Part shown: positions 38,655-51,024 of the stretch, piece by piece | Position numbering within the stretch: position 1 is the stretch's first letter | Layout of the letters: each line of letters begins with the position of its first letter | Origin: Phaseolus vulgaris | Taxonomy: Eukaryota; Streptophyta; Magnoliopsida; Fabales; Fabaceae | DNA length: 64,000 nt | NCBI RefSeq assembly: GCF_000499845.2 | Contig: NC_023750.2 | Location: 1,998,824-2,062,823 of the forward strand | Direction of reading: 5' to 3' | Notes under the pieces: generated by a model | Database searches by the model: none | Seen by the model: the letters and a program-made list of their open reading frames with translations, nothing else | What the model was told of the DNA's origin: nothing | Translations under genes and position numbers: made by a program

Positions 38655-38905
38655 ACTAAAAAAATAATTAAATAAAAATAAGTGACTAATTTAGAATCTA
38701 AAATAATTAGAGTTAAAATCTTGGTAAGCAATGTTATATACTAATTTAGAAACTAGTTTATAATTTTTAATTAATAATACAAATTAATTTAGATATTAAT
38801 ATTTTTTTATTTTATAAATTAGTATATAACTTAATTAATATAGTAACTAATTATTTTTAATCTTTAAAATTAGTTTTTATTTAATTATTTTTTTATAGTA
38901 AAAAT
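38655..38905. mobile_element. Shortened MITE of the 17420 family
   Basis: Starts GAACACTAAAAAAATAATTAAATAAAAAT and ends TTATTTAATTATTTTTTTATAGT, imperfect inverted ends, with AACTAATTATTTTTAATC inside. It lies at the outer edge of block C. Confidence 0.5.
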
Positions 38906-39238
38906 TTATTTGGAGTATTAATATCTTACCCCTAATAATCCATAATTAAATTATATTAAATTAAAATTATGAGACTTATTTTTAATTATCAAAATTTCTA
39001 TTATAATAAGAAACCTTAAATTATAATCTCATATTTATAAAAGATTACTATTACATTAAATAATATAAAGAAAATAAGAATTTATTGTAAAACTAGAACT
39101 TATAAGTTATAACTCATCACATTCAATAGAAATACATACTTATCTTCAACACATAACATACTCATCACATATTGTCTATGCAGACATATTTATTTTCCAC
39201 ACATTACATTATGTTTATTCTTTAAATAACACCATCCT

Positions 39239-40945
39239 TCAGTACATATCCTTTATTGTTGCTGCTGCTGGTGTTTGACGAAGTTGGCACATAACTTCCA
39301 AAGGTTGTGTTCTTGATATAGTAATCCCTTTTCCTTCAGACATATCAACTTTTTCGTCACTAATTCGTTTCCACTCAAAGCATTGAAGCAATAAGGCCAC
39401 AGATAAACTCACTGTACGTTGAGCTAGGTTTGATCCAGGACAAGCCCTTCTCCCTAACCCAAATGAAAGTAACCTACTCACTTCACTTTCATCCTCAAAC
39501 CTTTCTGGCTTAAAATGTGTTGGATCACTCCACACTTTTGGATCTGTATGAACAGCCCAAGCATTCACTAACACAATTGTGTCTTTTGGGAGATTATATT
39601 TTCCTATGTTGCAGTCTTCTGAAGACAAATGTGGTGACCAAATTGGAGCTGCAGGGTGCAATCGAAGAGTCTCGTAAACAATGCATTGAATGTAAGGGAG
39701 TTTTGACATGTCAGATTCCTCTACAAGACGATCTGCTCCAACTTCAGCGTCTATATCATTTTTTGCCTTCTTTACAACTTCTGGATGGTTTAATAAATTA
39801 GCCATTGCCCATTCTAAAGTTAAAGCTGATGTATCTGTTCCAGCAAGTAGCAAGCTCTGTAAAATCCAAAAAAAAAGAAAGTATCAATATACCACATAAG
39901 GAAACAGATCCTTCTTTTTAGGTTCTTTTGTTTTTACTCTAAACAAAGAAATAACTAATTACCAGAGAAAGTCCTTTGATGATTTGATCGGTGTATTGTT
40001 CAGGTTGTGATCGTTGTAGAGCAAGAAGATGAGCTATCATAGTATTGCCACTGTAATTTCCAGTACTACGATGTTCGTCAATGAGTTCTTGTAAGAATGC
40101 ATCGGTTCTCTTACCAATCCCCTTTAACCTTTTCTCTAAATTATCAAAATCAAACAACCTCACAAAAGGCAAGAAGTCTCCGCGGTTATTTACTCCGGCT
40201 AATGTCACTAACTCTTTAAGGATATCTTGGAACTGCTTTGCTTTCTGCACATCATTCACGTCACAATCGTCGCCGAATAATCTCTTTCCCGCCACTATTC
40301 TCGTCATGGTGTTAAACGCCGTTTCCATGAACCTTAATATAAAAATGTTATTTAGACATAATGCTAATATAAGAGTAATGTATAATTTAATAAAACATAG
40401 TGTAAGGATGTTTGATAAAGAACTGACATGGATTTAAGATCCACTTTGGTGAAGTCGTTGTGTGAAAGGTGAGCGAGCTTTTGCACGAGCCTCATGATCT
40501 CGCCCCTACGAACATGGTAGAAGGAGTTTAAACGGTTGGTTGAGACAACTTCCAGCGCTAAGATGCGGCGAAGATGGCGCCAATGGTCGCCGTAGGAGGA
40601 GTGAAGGATGGTGCTGTTGTCGTAGCTGATGTACTTGCCAAAGAGAAAGTGAGGTCGGTTGGCCAAGACGATGTCGTTTTTGGTACAGCATTCTTGCACC
40701 GCAGACTGTGAACAAACGACCACCACGAGACGGGAACCGAACCAGAGAGAGAAGACTTGGCCGTATTTTTGCGACAATTGAGTGAAAGTGCGGTGGAAAG
40801 GCTGTTTGAGTTGCAAGAGATTTCCGACTATAGGGTAAGAGAATGGCCCTGGTGGAAGGTTTCTGAATGTTCTTGTTTTGAAGAAGAGCTTAAGAGAGAA
40901 CAGAAACAGAAGAATTAGCAAAGCCAAATACAAAAGAGCCATCAT
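39239..40945 (-). CDS. Cytochrome P450, CYP81 family (CYP81E-like), copy C
   Basis: Exons 40945-40428, 40332-39963 and 39856-39239. Exon 1 starts with two ATG codons in a row (40945 and 40942); the second matches the start of A and B. Length is 500 or 501 residues. Exon 3 is 9 bases longer and ends TPAAATIKDMY, where A and B end TPLVKDNY. All P450 motifs are intact. Exon 1 is almost identical to A and B; exon 3 is the most divergent part (DAEVGADRL, CFEWKRISDEKVDMSEGKG). The promoter lacks the 51-base units, so regulation may differ. Same direction as B. Function as for A, possibly with altered specificity. Confidence 0.95.
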
Positions 40946-41012
40946 ACTTGAAGCTTTGCTTCTGCTATTCTGCTATTGATTTTTATGTTTTTGATTTCCA
41001 AGCATGTGGGAG

Positions 41013-41020
41013 TTTATATA
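41013..41020 (-). promoter_or_regulatory. TATA box of CYP81 copy C
   Basis: TATATAAA on the minus strand about 68 bases before the start codon, inside the short conserved promoter piece; one extra G precedes it compared with B. Confidence 0.7.
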
Positions 41021-41510
41021 AGCATAAAAATGGTAAGCTCAAAAAAAAAGGCCAAGAAAAATAGCTGGGGAACGAAAAACATTTGGGTTTGGTTTTTAGG
41101 TAAATGCGATTTGAATACGTAGCAGTAGCGTGAGTTGGCTTCTAGTGGTGGTGGTGCATGCGTGAGTAGGGTCCGTCGGCACTGAGATTTCTTGATACCT
41201 AACAAGAAAATTAGTATTGTTGTAATTTTTTCAATATAGTTTATTATATTTTTAAAATCATCCACAAGTTTTTTCACAAACTGCATTATTTAAAAATTAT
41301 TTTAAATAAAAATTATAGTAAGCAAAATACAAATAGAATTGTAACAATTTTAATTTTGAAAAAAATCTTTTAATAGTTCCAACTATAATAAGAATAGCTA
41401 ATATTTATTCTACACCATACGCGTAGGAGATAATTAAATGACTTCAAACAACTCACCATCTCAAAACTTTTAAAATTCCACCTTCAATTTGTTTAAGTTT
41501 TTCAATACTA

Positions 41511-41512
<2 letters not shown>

Positions 41513-41545
<33 letters not shown>
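41513..41545. repeat. AT dinucleotide microsatellite
   Basis: About 16 AT units in a row. No associated gene. Confidence 0.9.
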
Positions 41546-41546
<1 letters not shown>

Positions 41547-41629
41547 TTATATGTATTATATTTCTCAATCTTCATAGCCAATTGTAGTCTATAACATATT
41601 GAAAATGATGGATCTGAAAACTAAACATC

Positions 41630-42290
41630 ATCTTAATAGAAACAATTTTTAAAGATAAAAAATAATTAGTTATTATATTAACTAAATTATATACTTGTTT
41701 AGAAACTAAACAAATTATTAATATCTAAATTAGTTTCTATTATTGATAGTTGGTATCTAATTAGTTACCAAGATTTTAGATATCAATTTTAAAATCTAAA
41801 TAATTGTTAATTAAAATCTAAGTAATTGATTAGATATCAATTTATAAATTATTTATTAATAATATAAACTAATTTAGAAACTAATAATTTTTTTAGTGTC
41901 TAAAATAGCATATAACTAAATTAGATACCATTTTAGAAACTAAAAAGAAATTAATTTGGTTTCTAAATTTTTGGATGGTCCGATAACGATCCGATAGCGG
42001 GTGGCACGATAGACCCAACTCAAACACTCACTAGGATAGGTTCGAAATGGCTCTGATACCATATTACGAAGTGGACTTTAAGCCTAACTCAACCCCATAA
42101 AACCGGTTCATAGGGTTGAGGTTTGCACCCACTTATATACAATGAAAGGCTCTAATCTCTAGTCGATGTGGGATCTCCAACATTTTTTTGTTTAGTTTTT
42201 AAAATGGTCTCTATTTTAGTTCCTATTGTAACTAATTATTTTAGTCTCTAAAAATTGGTTTCTATTTCTTGATTTTCTTGTAGTGTTATG
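41630..42290. mobile_element. MITE split by a TRIM fragment
   Basis: Left half (AATAGAAACAATTTTTAAAG, AATAATTAGTTATTATATTA) and right half (TCTCTAAAAATTGGTTTCTA, TTTCTTGATTTTCTTGTAGTG) are the ends of the MITE family at 17420. The TRIM piece at 41971-42182 interrupts them. Confidence 0.7.
41971..42182 (-). mobile_element. TRIM fragment (LTR, primer site and part of the middle)
   Basis: On the minus strand it begins TGTTGGAGATCCCACATCGA, continues TATAAGTGGGTGCAAACC and GGGTTGAGTTAGGCTTAAAG, then ATGGTATCAGAGCC, a clean initiator-Met primer binding site at 42049-42063, and ends within GATCGTTATCGGACCATCC. The rest of the middle and the second LTR are missing. Confidence 0.8.
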
Positions 42291-42299
42291 CTCACAAAA

Positions 42300-43216
42300 T
42301 ATTAATTAATATGAAGACCATGATTTTTTAAAATCTAGAATATCATATTCATTTTTAAAATAATAATGGAAAACGTGTATTAGTATTTAAGATAAAGTGT
42401 ATTAGGTGAAAATAAAAAAAATACCATTATTATTTTTCCGTAAAATAAATAGTTAAGTAGTTGAAGAAAATTATCTATGAGGTCCAGGTGTTATGGGTCC
42501 ACAGCTACACGTTCCGCAGCTACCGTTCATATATGTTGACTTAACGTAGTTGGGCAATTATTAGTGCAATTAGTAATGGTTTTTGTTTTTAGTGTAAGTA
42601 AATATTTGCTTGTTTAGTGTAATAAAAGATTACAATTTTAGTAAAAAATATTTAATTTTATTAATTTTGTTTTAACTTTATTCATGACTTGAGTAATTAA
42701 ATACTTGTTTGATTTTTAATAATTATTATTTATATTTATTAAAGGAGAAATTAATGTTAATATATAATTAATCATGAAAAAATCACTAAAGATTTTAAAT
42801 TTAAAAAATAAAAAAATTAAGGATAAAAAAAACGTATTCAATTACTTGAATAATTAAGGAAGTTAAAACAAAGTTAATAGAATTTTTGTTATACTAAGAT
42901 TACAATTTTTTTTTTCATCATACTAAAACTGAAATATTTCCATACTTAACCAAATATCTTACCTTGTTTTTATAATGTCATAATTTAAGTAAAAAAAAAT
43001 AGTGTTTTCTTAATTATCTAATTATATTTTTTAATATATTTTTTAAAATTGTTTTTACAATGAATATTATTTAAAAAATTATTTTTAATAGAAATTAAAA
43101 TCTAGAGCAAAATTATTTAATCTACCTTGTGGTATAGAAAAAAATTAAATATGATTAATTTTTATTTTGAATTTCTTTTAGAAGATACAAAATAATAGAA
43201 GTAATTAATATTATTT
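42300..43216. other. AT-rich spacer, distant upstream region of copy C
   Basis: No gene. 43090-43216 (ATTATTTAATCTACCTTGTGG) resembles the upstream flank of copy B near 31340, showing that the original duplication reached this far. Confidence 0.5.
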
Positions 43217-43226
43217 TATATTGTAC

Positions 43227-43831
43227 TGGTATGGGCGAGACCGAACTCTGATCTCCCTGCCCGAGACCCAAGTGGTTGACCGAGACCTGGTCAACCTAAC
43301 CAAGACCTAAGAGACTTGGCCGAGACGACGAGGCCGACGACCTACTTGGACGAGACCTTGGAAGACCTAGCCGAGACGGCCGAGACCATGGAAATCTGGC
43401 CGAGGGCCGACACACACCAAGTTAACTTGGCCGACGGCCGACCCTTATTACCGTTAACGCTCAAACCAATATCAGTAAAGTTAATCCATCATTAAGAATT
43501 AGGTAATGCAACCCTAAGCGGTATCCACCTCGATAAACGGGCCCAACAAGGTAGGCCCATTAGAATAATATAAATAGCACGCATCCCAAGGAGTAAGGTA
43601 TGTCATTTATTCTTGTTCACCTACCTGAGAGCTGACCACCCGTTTTACTGACTTAAGCGTCGGAGTGCCTTCGCAGGTACCCCCACCATCCGGTGTTCAC
43701 CTGAGACCGAGTGCCGAAGGAGAAGCAGGAGGACGAGAGGAATCTCAGCTCATCACCCAGTAACCTGACCGACCGAATGAAGGAGAAGAAGACTTCAATA
43801 GTTCTATAGGTCTCACTTCCTAGTAGGAACA
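43227..43831 (+). mobile_element. Solo LTR of a Gypsy (Tat-like) element
   Basis: A GC-richer island beginning TGGTATGGGC in AT-rich DNA, flanked by the direct repeat TATATTGTAC (43217-43226 and 43832-43841). Inside: U3 with repeated CCGAGAC words, TTAGGTAATGCAACCCTAA, a TATA box TATAAATAG near 43570, and GACTTAAGCGTCGGAGTG. The last three recur in the LTRs at 53412-53890 and 60370-60850. No internal sequence is left. The exact LTR ends within the flank repeat are ambiguous. Confidence 0.7.
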
Positions 43832-44629
43832 TATATTGTACAAATATATTTTATAAATAACAAAATGTATTGAAAGAACTTATTATATATCCTTTTATGT
43901 ATTATATTTCTCAAATTTCTTTTAAAAGAACCAACTGTTTTATGCATAATATATAAAAATAGTCTTCAGTATATTCATGATTTGATTTTGTATATTTAGA
44001 GATAATTTTATCACACTATTTTTACTACAAGTTTAACACTTTTCAACAATTTCGCATTCAATCTCCATTATCATATAATATTTTGGCACTAATAACATTG
44101 GTAAAACCAAATTTTCACTTTTTTTTAAAAAAAATTACTTAACCAAAGATAGATATATTGCTACATGAATACCATGTATTTTGTTTGCAAACTTTTACTA
44201 ATTCTATTTAGTGTAGTTAACAAGTAAAACTAAATAATCTTAACTATTAAAACTCAAAATTTTCAATTATATGGCTTGCTAAAGATTGAATTTCACTTCA
44301 AATCTTCGGATCATTACCTTCTGATTGAAATAAAAGTTTCACATATAAGTGAAACTTGGAATTAGGTTTTTTTTGGACTATCTCCACACACACCAACCTA
44401 ATTTATGAGTTCTATTTTGAGTTTCAAAGTTCCACCTACTATTCACTTTTATTTTTCTTCCTGATAAAAAAAAAACTATTCACTTTTTCCTTTTTAGGAA
44501 AACTTCAAAGATAAACTCTCAACAAAATAAAATAATAAATATATATAATGTATTTGAGGGAGAAAATGAAGACCAATATATAATAAATTGAATTTAAATA
44601 ATGTATTTGAAGAGAAATACAATATATAC

Positions 44630-44892
44630 TATAATAAAATCATCAAATAAAAATTAATTCTAAAGATAAAAAATAATTAATTATTATAATAATTAAATTA
44701 GTTATTATTTCAAAAACTAAAATAGTTAGATACCAATTTAAAAACTAGTTTATAAATTTTGCTAATAATAAAAACTATTTTAGATATTAATAATTATTTT
44801 AATTTTTAAAATAGTATCTAATTTAGTTAATATGATAATTAATTATTTTTTATTTTTAAAATTAATTTATTTAATAATTTTTTTATAATAAG
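44630..44892. mobile_element. Degenerate MITE copy
   Basis: ATCAAATAAAAATTAATTCT at the left pairs imperfectly with AAATTAATTTATTTAATAAT at the right; the inner family words AATAATTAATTATTATAATAAC are present. Confidence 0.5.
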
Positions 44893-45164
44893 AATGTAAT
44901 ATTATAAAAAATAATATTAAGGTTTTGGAGAATATTTTCAATATCGCAGTTATTAATATAAGATTGTCACAATCTCATGTGGTGTCCACAATGTCATAGT
45001 ATTTAACTCTAATATTTTATCCTTTACCATATTCTTATACATTCATATTCTTAATACCGACCAACACCATGAGTTTCTAAAATCAGAATATCATATACAA
45101 TTTTTAAAATAGCATATTTTTTTAAGTAAATGTTATATTCTTCAAATAAATACAATAATTACAA

Positions 45165-45370
45165 GAAAAATATGAAATAAAAATCAATTTTAGAGAAAAT
45201 AATAATTAGTTATTATAGTAACTAAATTAGACACCATCTTAGAAACTATAAAAAAAATTGATTTTTAAATTAGTTTCTATTATTATTAAATAGTTTTTAA
45301 ATTGATATTTAATTAGTTAAAAAAGTTTTAACAACCAATTATTTAGTTTCTAAATTTTATAGTAAAATAA
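45165..45370. mobile_element. Half MITE copy
   Basis: Begins ACAAGAAAAATATGAAATAA and carries AATAATTAGTTATTATAGTA; ends at AACCAATTATTTAG without the right arm. Confidence 0.5.
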
Positions 45371-48279
45371 TATAATAAATCTTTTATAATTAATAACAAT
45401 ATTTTAAAATATAAATTATGATGAATGATCTATTTTTAGTGATGGAAAAGTTAGAAAAACTTAAAATAGATTAACTATATTTTTTACTTCTAATTATGTA
45501 GCAATTCAAAGTAATACTTTCAAATTGTAAATGACAAAGTTTTTATAAATTAATTTTAGTTTATATAGGAATAAATTTTATTTTAAATTTTATGATGTAG
45601 TACGAGAAAATAAGACTCAGACACGAAATTTAGGATTGGGTGGCGTTTGAGCTTACGTAACTATGAATATGACTTTTGAAGCTTGGCATGCATAACGTGG
45701 GAGGGGCCAGGCATAAGAGTCCCACATAAAGGTAATAATTTTGATAAGTCACATCATCATTTAAGAATTGAAATTAATAATAATTTATAAATATATTTTT
45801 TTTTAATTTTTTAAACTAATAAAATTGTAACTAAGCGAAGATGCACAATATCTTAAATGCAGTGATTATTATCTCAACGTATCTAAGATTGAGATTAGTA
45901 TAGTAGGTGAGAATCAGAAACTCATTTCCTTAATCTTTTAACTTAATATGTACATCTAATATAGTTTCATATCACTTAAAAATCTAAATTTATAAGAACT
46001 TAAAATTAAAATAATAATATTTAAATAAATAATACATTAAACATAGTATCATATCGTTTAGAAGTCGAAATTGATGAAAATTTCAAATTAAAATAATAAT
46101 ATTTAAATAAATAATATTACATCTAATTGTTAAAAGACGGTATAAATGATAAAAGATATCAAAATATTATGATGAAGAAAACTGAGAAAATATATTTTTT
46201 TTTATAAAAAACTTTCATGTTAGGCATTACTATGCTACTTGACATCTCGCTGACACCTCAAGTAACAACAATCATTTGTCATCACATGAAAAAAAATATT
46301 ATTAAAAAAAAGAAAAATAAAGAAAATACAAAAATATAGGGGAATAAACCAAAACGCATATGTTAAGAAAAACGATACATAGATATACTATATCTATTAA
46401 TAAATAATTATAAGAACAGACTAGATGAAAACCTATTATACCAATAAAATGATTCTCTATGAATAAATCCTAAATTATCCAACTTATCAGCACATGCATT
46501 CCCTTCACGAAAAATACCAACGTTTCAAGAAAGAGTAAAGTAAAGCACGCTAGCAACTACTCAAATAAATTATAATCCAGGTCAGATCAGGTCTGCTTCA
46601 CATGGTAAATGCGTTTGCTACTACCTACTTTCTGCAATTTGAGCATAATATTTTATATTTTTTATTACAAAATTGTTAATAATTTTCATATTTTCATGAT
46701 TCTCTAAAAATATATTTTAATTGAAAATAGAGTAAGACTATTTTGTGAGGCTATAGAAGGTAAATATGATTTTAACAGTATAATATAAGTATATCTTAAG
46801 GTTCACAAAGGTAAAAACCGAAGAAAAATGATACAAATATAAGTAATAATATGAAGATGTGATTTAATTATTGCACTTACTTTCCAACAAATGTGTACGG
46901 AGAGTCAAACAAAATTAGAATAATACATTATGGAAGGAACGAGAGAAAACATATTGATTATAAAGGGAATAATAGAGACACTATAGTTTTAAAAAGATCC
47001 TTTAGGTTTTTCTAAGAACATTTAATATCAATTTTAGGGTCAAGTAAAATTTTTCCAAAAAAATCACATGATATTTACTCGCAAGATGAAAAATGTTCTA
47101 AACTCGAAGAAGTACAAGGAAAATTATCTTCATCAAACAACTTTATTACTTCTATTCTAAAAAAAACTCTAAAAAAAGATAAATAGGATTTCACTTTTAA
47201 AAATTTCCTAAAAAATAACATTCAATATCTAATATATATATATATATAAATAAATAAATGAGTTTAAACTTGATATTATAAGTTGTTTTTATAGAATTGA
47301 GTTAAATATAAAATTTACTTATTAATAATAAATAAGATTTTTTCTATTTTTTTTTAAAATATAATATTTAATTTCAATAGAACTCTCAATATGTCAAGAA
47401 AATTAATTTTTATATCCACGTAAAAAAATTTGTGGGACAAACAAAAAATTATTTAAGAGTTGCATAAAATAATGTTAGCAAAAATTACATAAGATCTATA
47501 TATGCACTTCTTAATAAACGGAAGAGTTATTTTAAAAAAAATAATTTTAAAAATATAATATTTAATTTTAAAAGAACTCTCAATATGTCAAGAAAAAATA
47601 AATTTTTATACCCACGTAAAAAAATTGTGGGATCAACAAAATTTTATTTAAGTTTTGAATAAAAAAGATATACTGTTAGCAAAAATTGCATAATTAAGAT
47701 CTATATGATACAATAAAAAAAAGTCATATAAAATTCCAAAATAAGAGATTACCTTAAATATCCTCTGGGAGGATAAGGGAAGAGGGGATGAAGGAGACAA
47801 AAGGACTCTAATGAGACAAAGATTATGTCATACTAAAAAAAACCTGAACAAGGTGAATAATTCAAGGAATATCATATGCATTTTTTTAAAATAAAAATAT
47901 CTATTAATATTTGTGAAATAAAATATAATTTAATAAGTAAATATTATATTCTTCAAACAGATTTAAAGTAAAGAACAAAAACTCTTTTATCACTAATATA
48001 AAGAATAGCTATAAAACATAAAATATGAAAACTAGTAGTAATACTTTTTAAAATAATATTATAGAAGAGAAAGATAAACGCAATAAAACATATAATAATT
48101 TTTATTATAATTAATATAATATTTAAAAAATGTAAATTACGGTTAATGGAATCCTTTTGACTTATTTTTAGTGATTGAGAAGTTAGTGAATTAAAATAGA
48201 ATAGATTAATTAATTTTGTTACTTCTAAGTAGCAGTTAAAAGTATATTTTAAAAAAATATATGAGGGAGTGTTTTTAAA
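45371..48279. other. Gene-free AT-rich spacer
   Basis: 45600-45740 contains AGTCCCACATAAAGG and TTACGTAAC and resembles both the region upstream of CYP81 copy B and 48361-48480. 46200-48279 is very AT-rich with short repeated words (AGAACTCTCAATATGTCAAG at 47381 and 47575, an imperfect duplication of about 190 bases). No gene. Confidence 0.5.
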
Positions 48280-49189
48280 TTAAATTAAATATAAATTAAT
48301 TTTAGTTTATATATAAATTATTTTTAATTTTATAATTAAAACGATAAAAAAAGAAAGAGATAAATGGAAATGAATTTGGAATTGAATTGATTTTCATCTT
48401 ACGTAACCATCATCATAATGCTTCGTAAGAATATAGACATAAACTCTTCAAAATAGTGTGTGTATCTGAGTGGGACTGAAAAAAATTTATAAAAAAAAGG
48501 AAAGTACTTTTTTTGGTACATTATGAATATATCACGTGCGTGATAATAAAAAGTCTACCTACTTTTTTAATTATTAAGTATATTAAGAATATTGTTAATA
48601 ATTTTTTTATATTCATGATTATTTAAAGATTTTTTTTTAATTGAAAATAGAGTAAAACGATTGGATTTGAGTGCAAACATGGTTTTAACAATTTTAATTA
48701 TGAAAAAATTTATCCACAGATGGAACAATAATAAAAATAGTCAATATTATTATTCTATATGTTATATGTATTTAAAAACGACTACTAGTTTAATATAATA
48801 AAATTTGTACAAATATTATTATATTAAAGACATTTTATACTAGTGAAGACTCTCTTTTTTGGGTAATAAAGTCTTAAATTATTAACAACTTATTATGGAT
48901 GAAATTGATTATATGGGATAAAAGTTCAAAAATATTTTTGTCTGTGTAATATTAGCCAGTATTAAACAGTAAAATATTTAATATTTTAATTACATAATTA
49001 ACATTGAAATTATTAGTGACATTATAAAATAATTAATTTAAAATTAAGAGTAATTGCAGTTCTTCTAAGATTTATATGAGTAAAAATTTATTAAAAATGA
49101 TATAAATAAATAAGAATTTCAAGGTATACATCATTCAATTCTTATCCTTATATATTTATTATTTTATTAATTCTTTACCTAATTTAAAC

Positions 49190-50178
49190 TCAAAAATCAC
49201 TATTTTTCTAAATTTTCTTTGTCTTTTCTCTAACTTTCTGAACTCCTCTATCATTAGACTGATAATTGGTTCTGCTATTGGATTTCTAACAATGAATTCT
49301 ACAAGACTCTCTGATCATAGTTTTAGACATAGTAAGTTCATTTTTGCTCTTTCTTCCTTTGAGTTAGTTTTTGAACTTGTTAGATTGTTTTTGGTATAGG
49401 TTTTGCATGTGGTGTTCCTAGCTTCAGGATTAGTCCATGTTGATTTAGAGTCCTAACATAATTTTGTTAAGAGTTTGAAACTGTTTTTAAATTATTCCAA
49501 CTACTTTTGATTTTTTTTATCTAAGAGCTTTGACCACTTACTTGAGTCTATATAAAGGATGTTTTATGATCTTTTCAAGAAAAAAGAAATAGATATTATT
49601 AAAAACATTTTTCAAGAGATCAAGAGCTTTGGATCATCACTTTTGTGTGGAATAGGACTGAGTCTTTGTAACTGTTCTTCTACTTTGCAAAGCCCAAGTG
49701 TATTCTATTTCTTTCACTTTGAACACTATAATTCTGTGTGTTTGTATGTAAGGCAGTTTCAAAAAGGGTTTTTGAAAATTGTGGTGTTGCCAAGGAGTGG
49801 TGTATGTTCTTGAGGGGTTCAAGATCTTCACTCTTGGTGTGTGATTGTAATCTTGGTTTGATTACCTCAGTGGTTAACTGAGGATTGGATGTAGCTCTTG
49901 GTTAAGAGTGAACCAGTATAAACCTCTTTGTCTGACTCTCTCTATTCCTTCTCTTTTACACTATTTTAATCATTGTTCTTTCTTTGCTAGTATAAACAAC
50001 CCGTTGTTTTGAGAAAAAATCGGTTGAATTTCTGTGAAGAACATTAAAACTGAACTTTTATCTAGTTGAACAGAAAATCAATTGGTTGATTTTTCAGAAC
50101 TTTTCCCTCTACTTCCAAACTTTGCGAAAATCTTGTGAAAACAATTCACCCCCCTCTTGTTTAGGCCACTAATTTTAA
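49190..50178 (+). mobile_element. Copia LTR (unit 1, internally deleted) with primer site
   Basis: Matches 55540-57143 with gaps. It ends CACTAATTTTAACA and is followed by ATTGGTATTAGGAGCTAAGT, an initiator-Met-type primer site (about 50179-50195). Confidence 0.65.
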
Positions 50179-50243
50179 CAATTGGTATTAGGAGCTAAGT
50201 TCTTGAAAGTTACTCAAGTTTCGATCCTAAAATCTTTTTGAAA

Positions 50244-50420
50244 ATGGCTAAAAAACTACCCTTTGGGGAGGGTGCTTCTATAAAAAGGCCACCTTTGTTT
50301 TGTGGACTGAACTATCAATTTTGGAAAGTAAGAATGAATTTTTTTGTTGAATCAATTGATAGAGGAATCTATGATGCTATCACAAATGACCCTTTTGTAC
50401 CTAAGCTTGAAAAGATTTGT
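50244..50420 (+). pseudogene. Copia gag 5' fragment (unit 1)
   Basis: MAKKLPFGEGASIKRPPLF, NYQFWKVRMNFFVESIDRGI and FVPKLEK are the start of the same gag as at 18368. After about 59 codons the sequence passes into Gypsy-derived DNA at TATCCGACC. The open frame runs on to 50564 but is no longer gag. Confidence 0.8.
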
Positions 50421-50534
50421 GCACTCTTTCCTTATCCGACCATTTTTTCCCTGAGGATTTTCGGTCGGACAAGTTTTAACGAGGCGTTTCTCTCCAACTA
50501 TTTGCAATTTAAAGTCAAGTTCACGCATCTTCCA

Positions 50535-50815
50535 GTGCTCAATTCGGTTTGGATGAAGCCTTAATCGACATACTATGTTGATATTGCAAAAACCTCGTGT
50601 CGGTCTAGATGAAGCCTTAACCGACATACCCTACCAACACCACAAAACCTTGGTTTGATCTGGATGAAGTCTTAACTGGCATACCCTGCTGATACCTAAA
50701 GACATGGTGCGGTTAAGGATGAAGCTTTAACCGAAATACCCTACTGATACCTAAAGACATGGTGCAGTTAAGGATGAAGCCTTAATCAACACACCCTACC
50801 AAAACCTTAAAACGC
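50535..50815. repeat. Minisatellite of about 54-base units (unit 1)
   Basis: About five imperfect units centred on GGATGAAGCCTTAACCGACATACCCT separated by GATACCTAAAGACATGGTGC or CAAAACCT words. Unit 2 has about seven. Noncoding, within the Gypsy part. Confidence 0.8.
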
Positions 50816-51024
50816 ATTACAAGCGCAATCAGGCTGATTACTTAACTTGTTCAATTAAGTTATTGACCGAGGAACCTAACTTATTCAAATGAAGCTACAA
50901 TATGCAAAGAAACGACCATTTCATTAATGAAGAAAGATAGGAGGGGGCCACACCCCGACCTCGAAGGTAAAGCGATAAAAGGACACATTTCGACCGAAGG
51001 AAGCAAAAAACTTAAGCCTAAGAC

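Larger units (their letters stand above)
38910..41060 (-). repeat. CYP81 duplication block C
   Basis: Shares the downstream flank with A and B (TTAATATCTTACCCCTAATAATCC and following), the gene and about 120 bases of promoter. Beyond about 41060 the similarity to the A/B promoters stops. Weaker matches resume at 43090-43220 and 44230-44360, so the upstream part is present but broken by insertions. Confidence 0.8.

Noticed and set aside
50535..50815. CRISPR-like array
   Set aside because: Repeats are imperfect, contiguous ~54-base units without unique spacers, in a plant retroelement.
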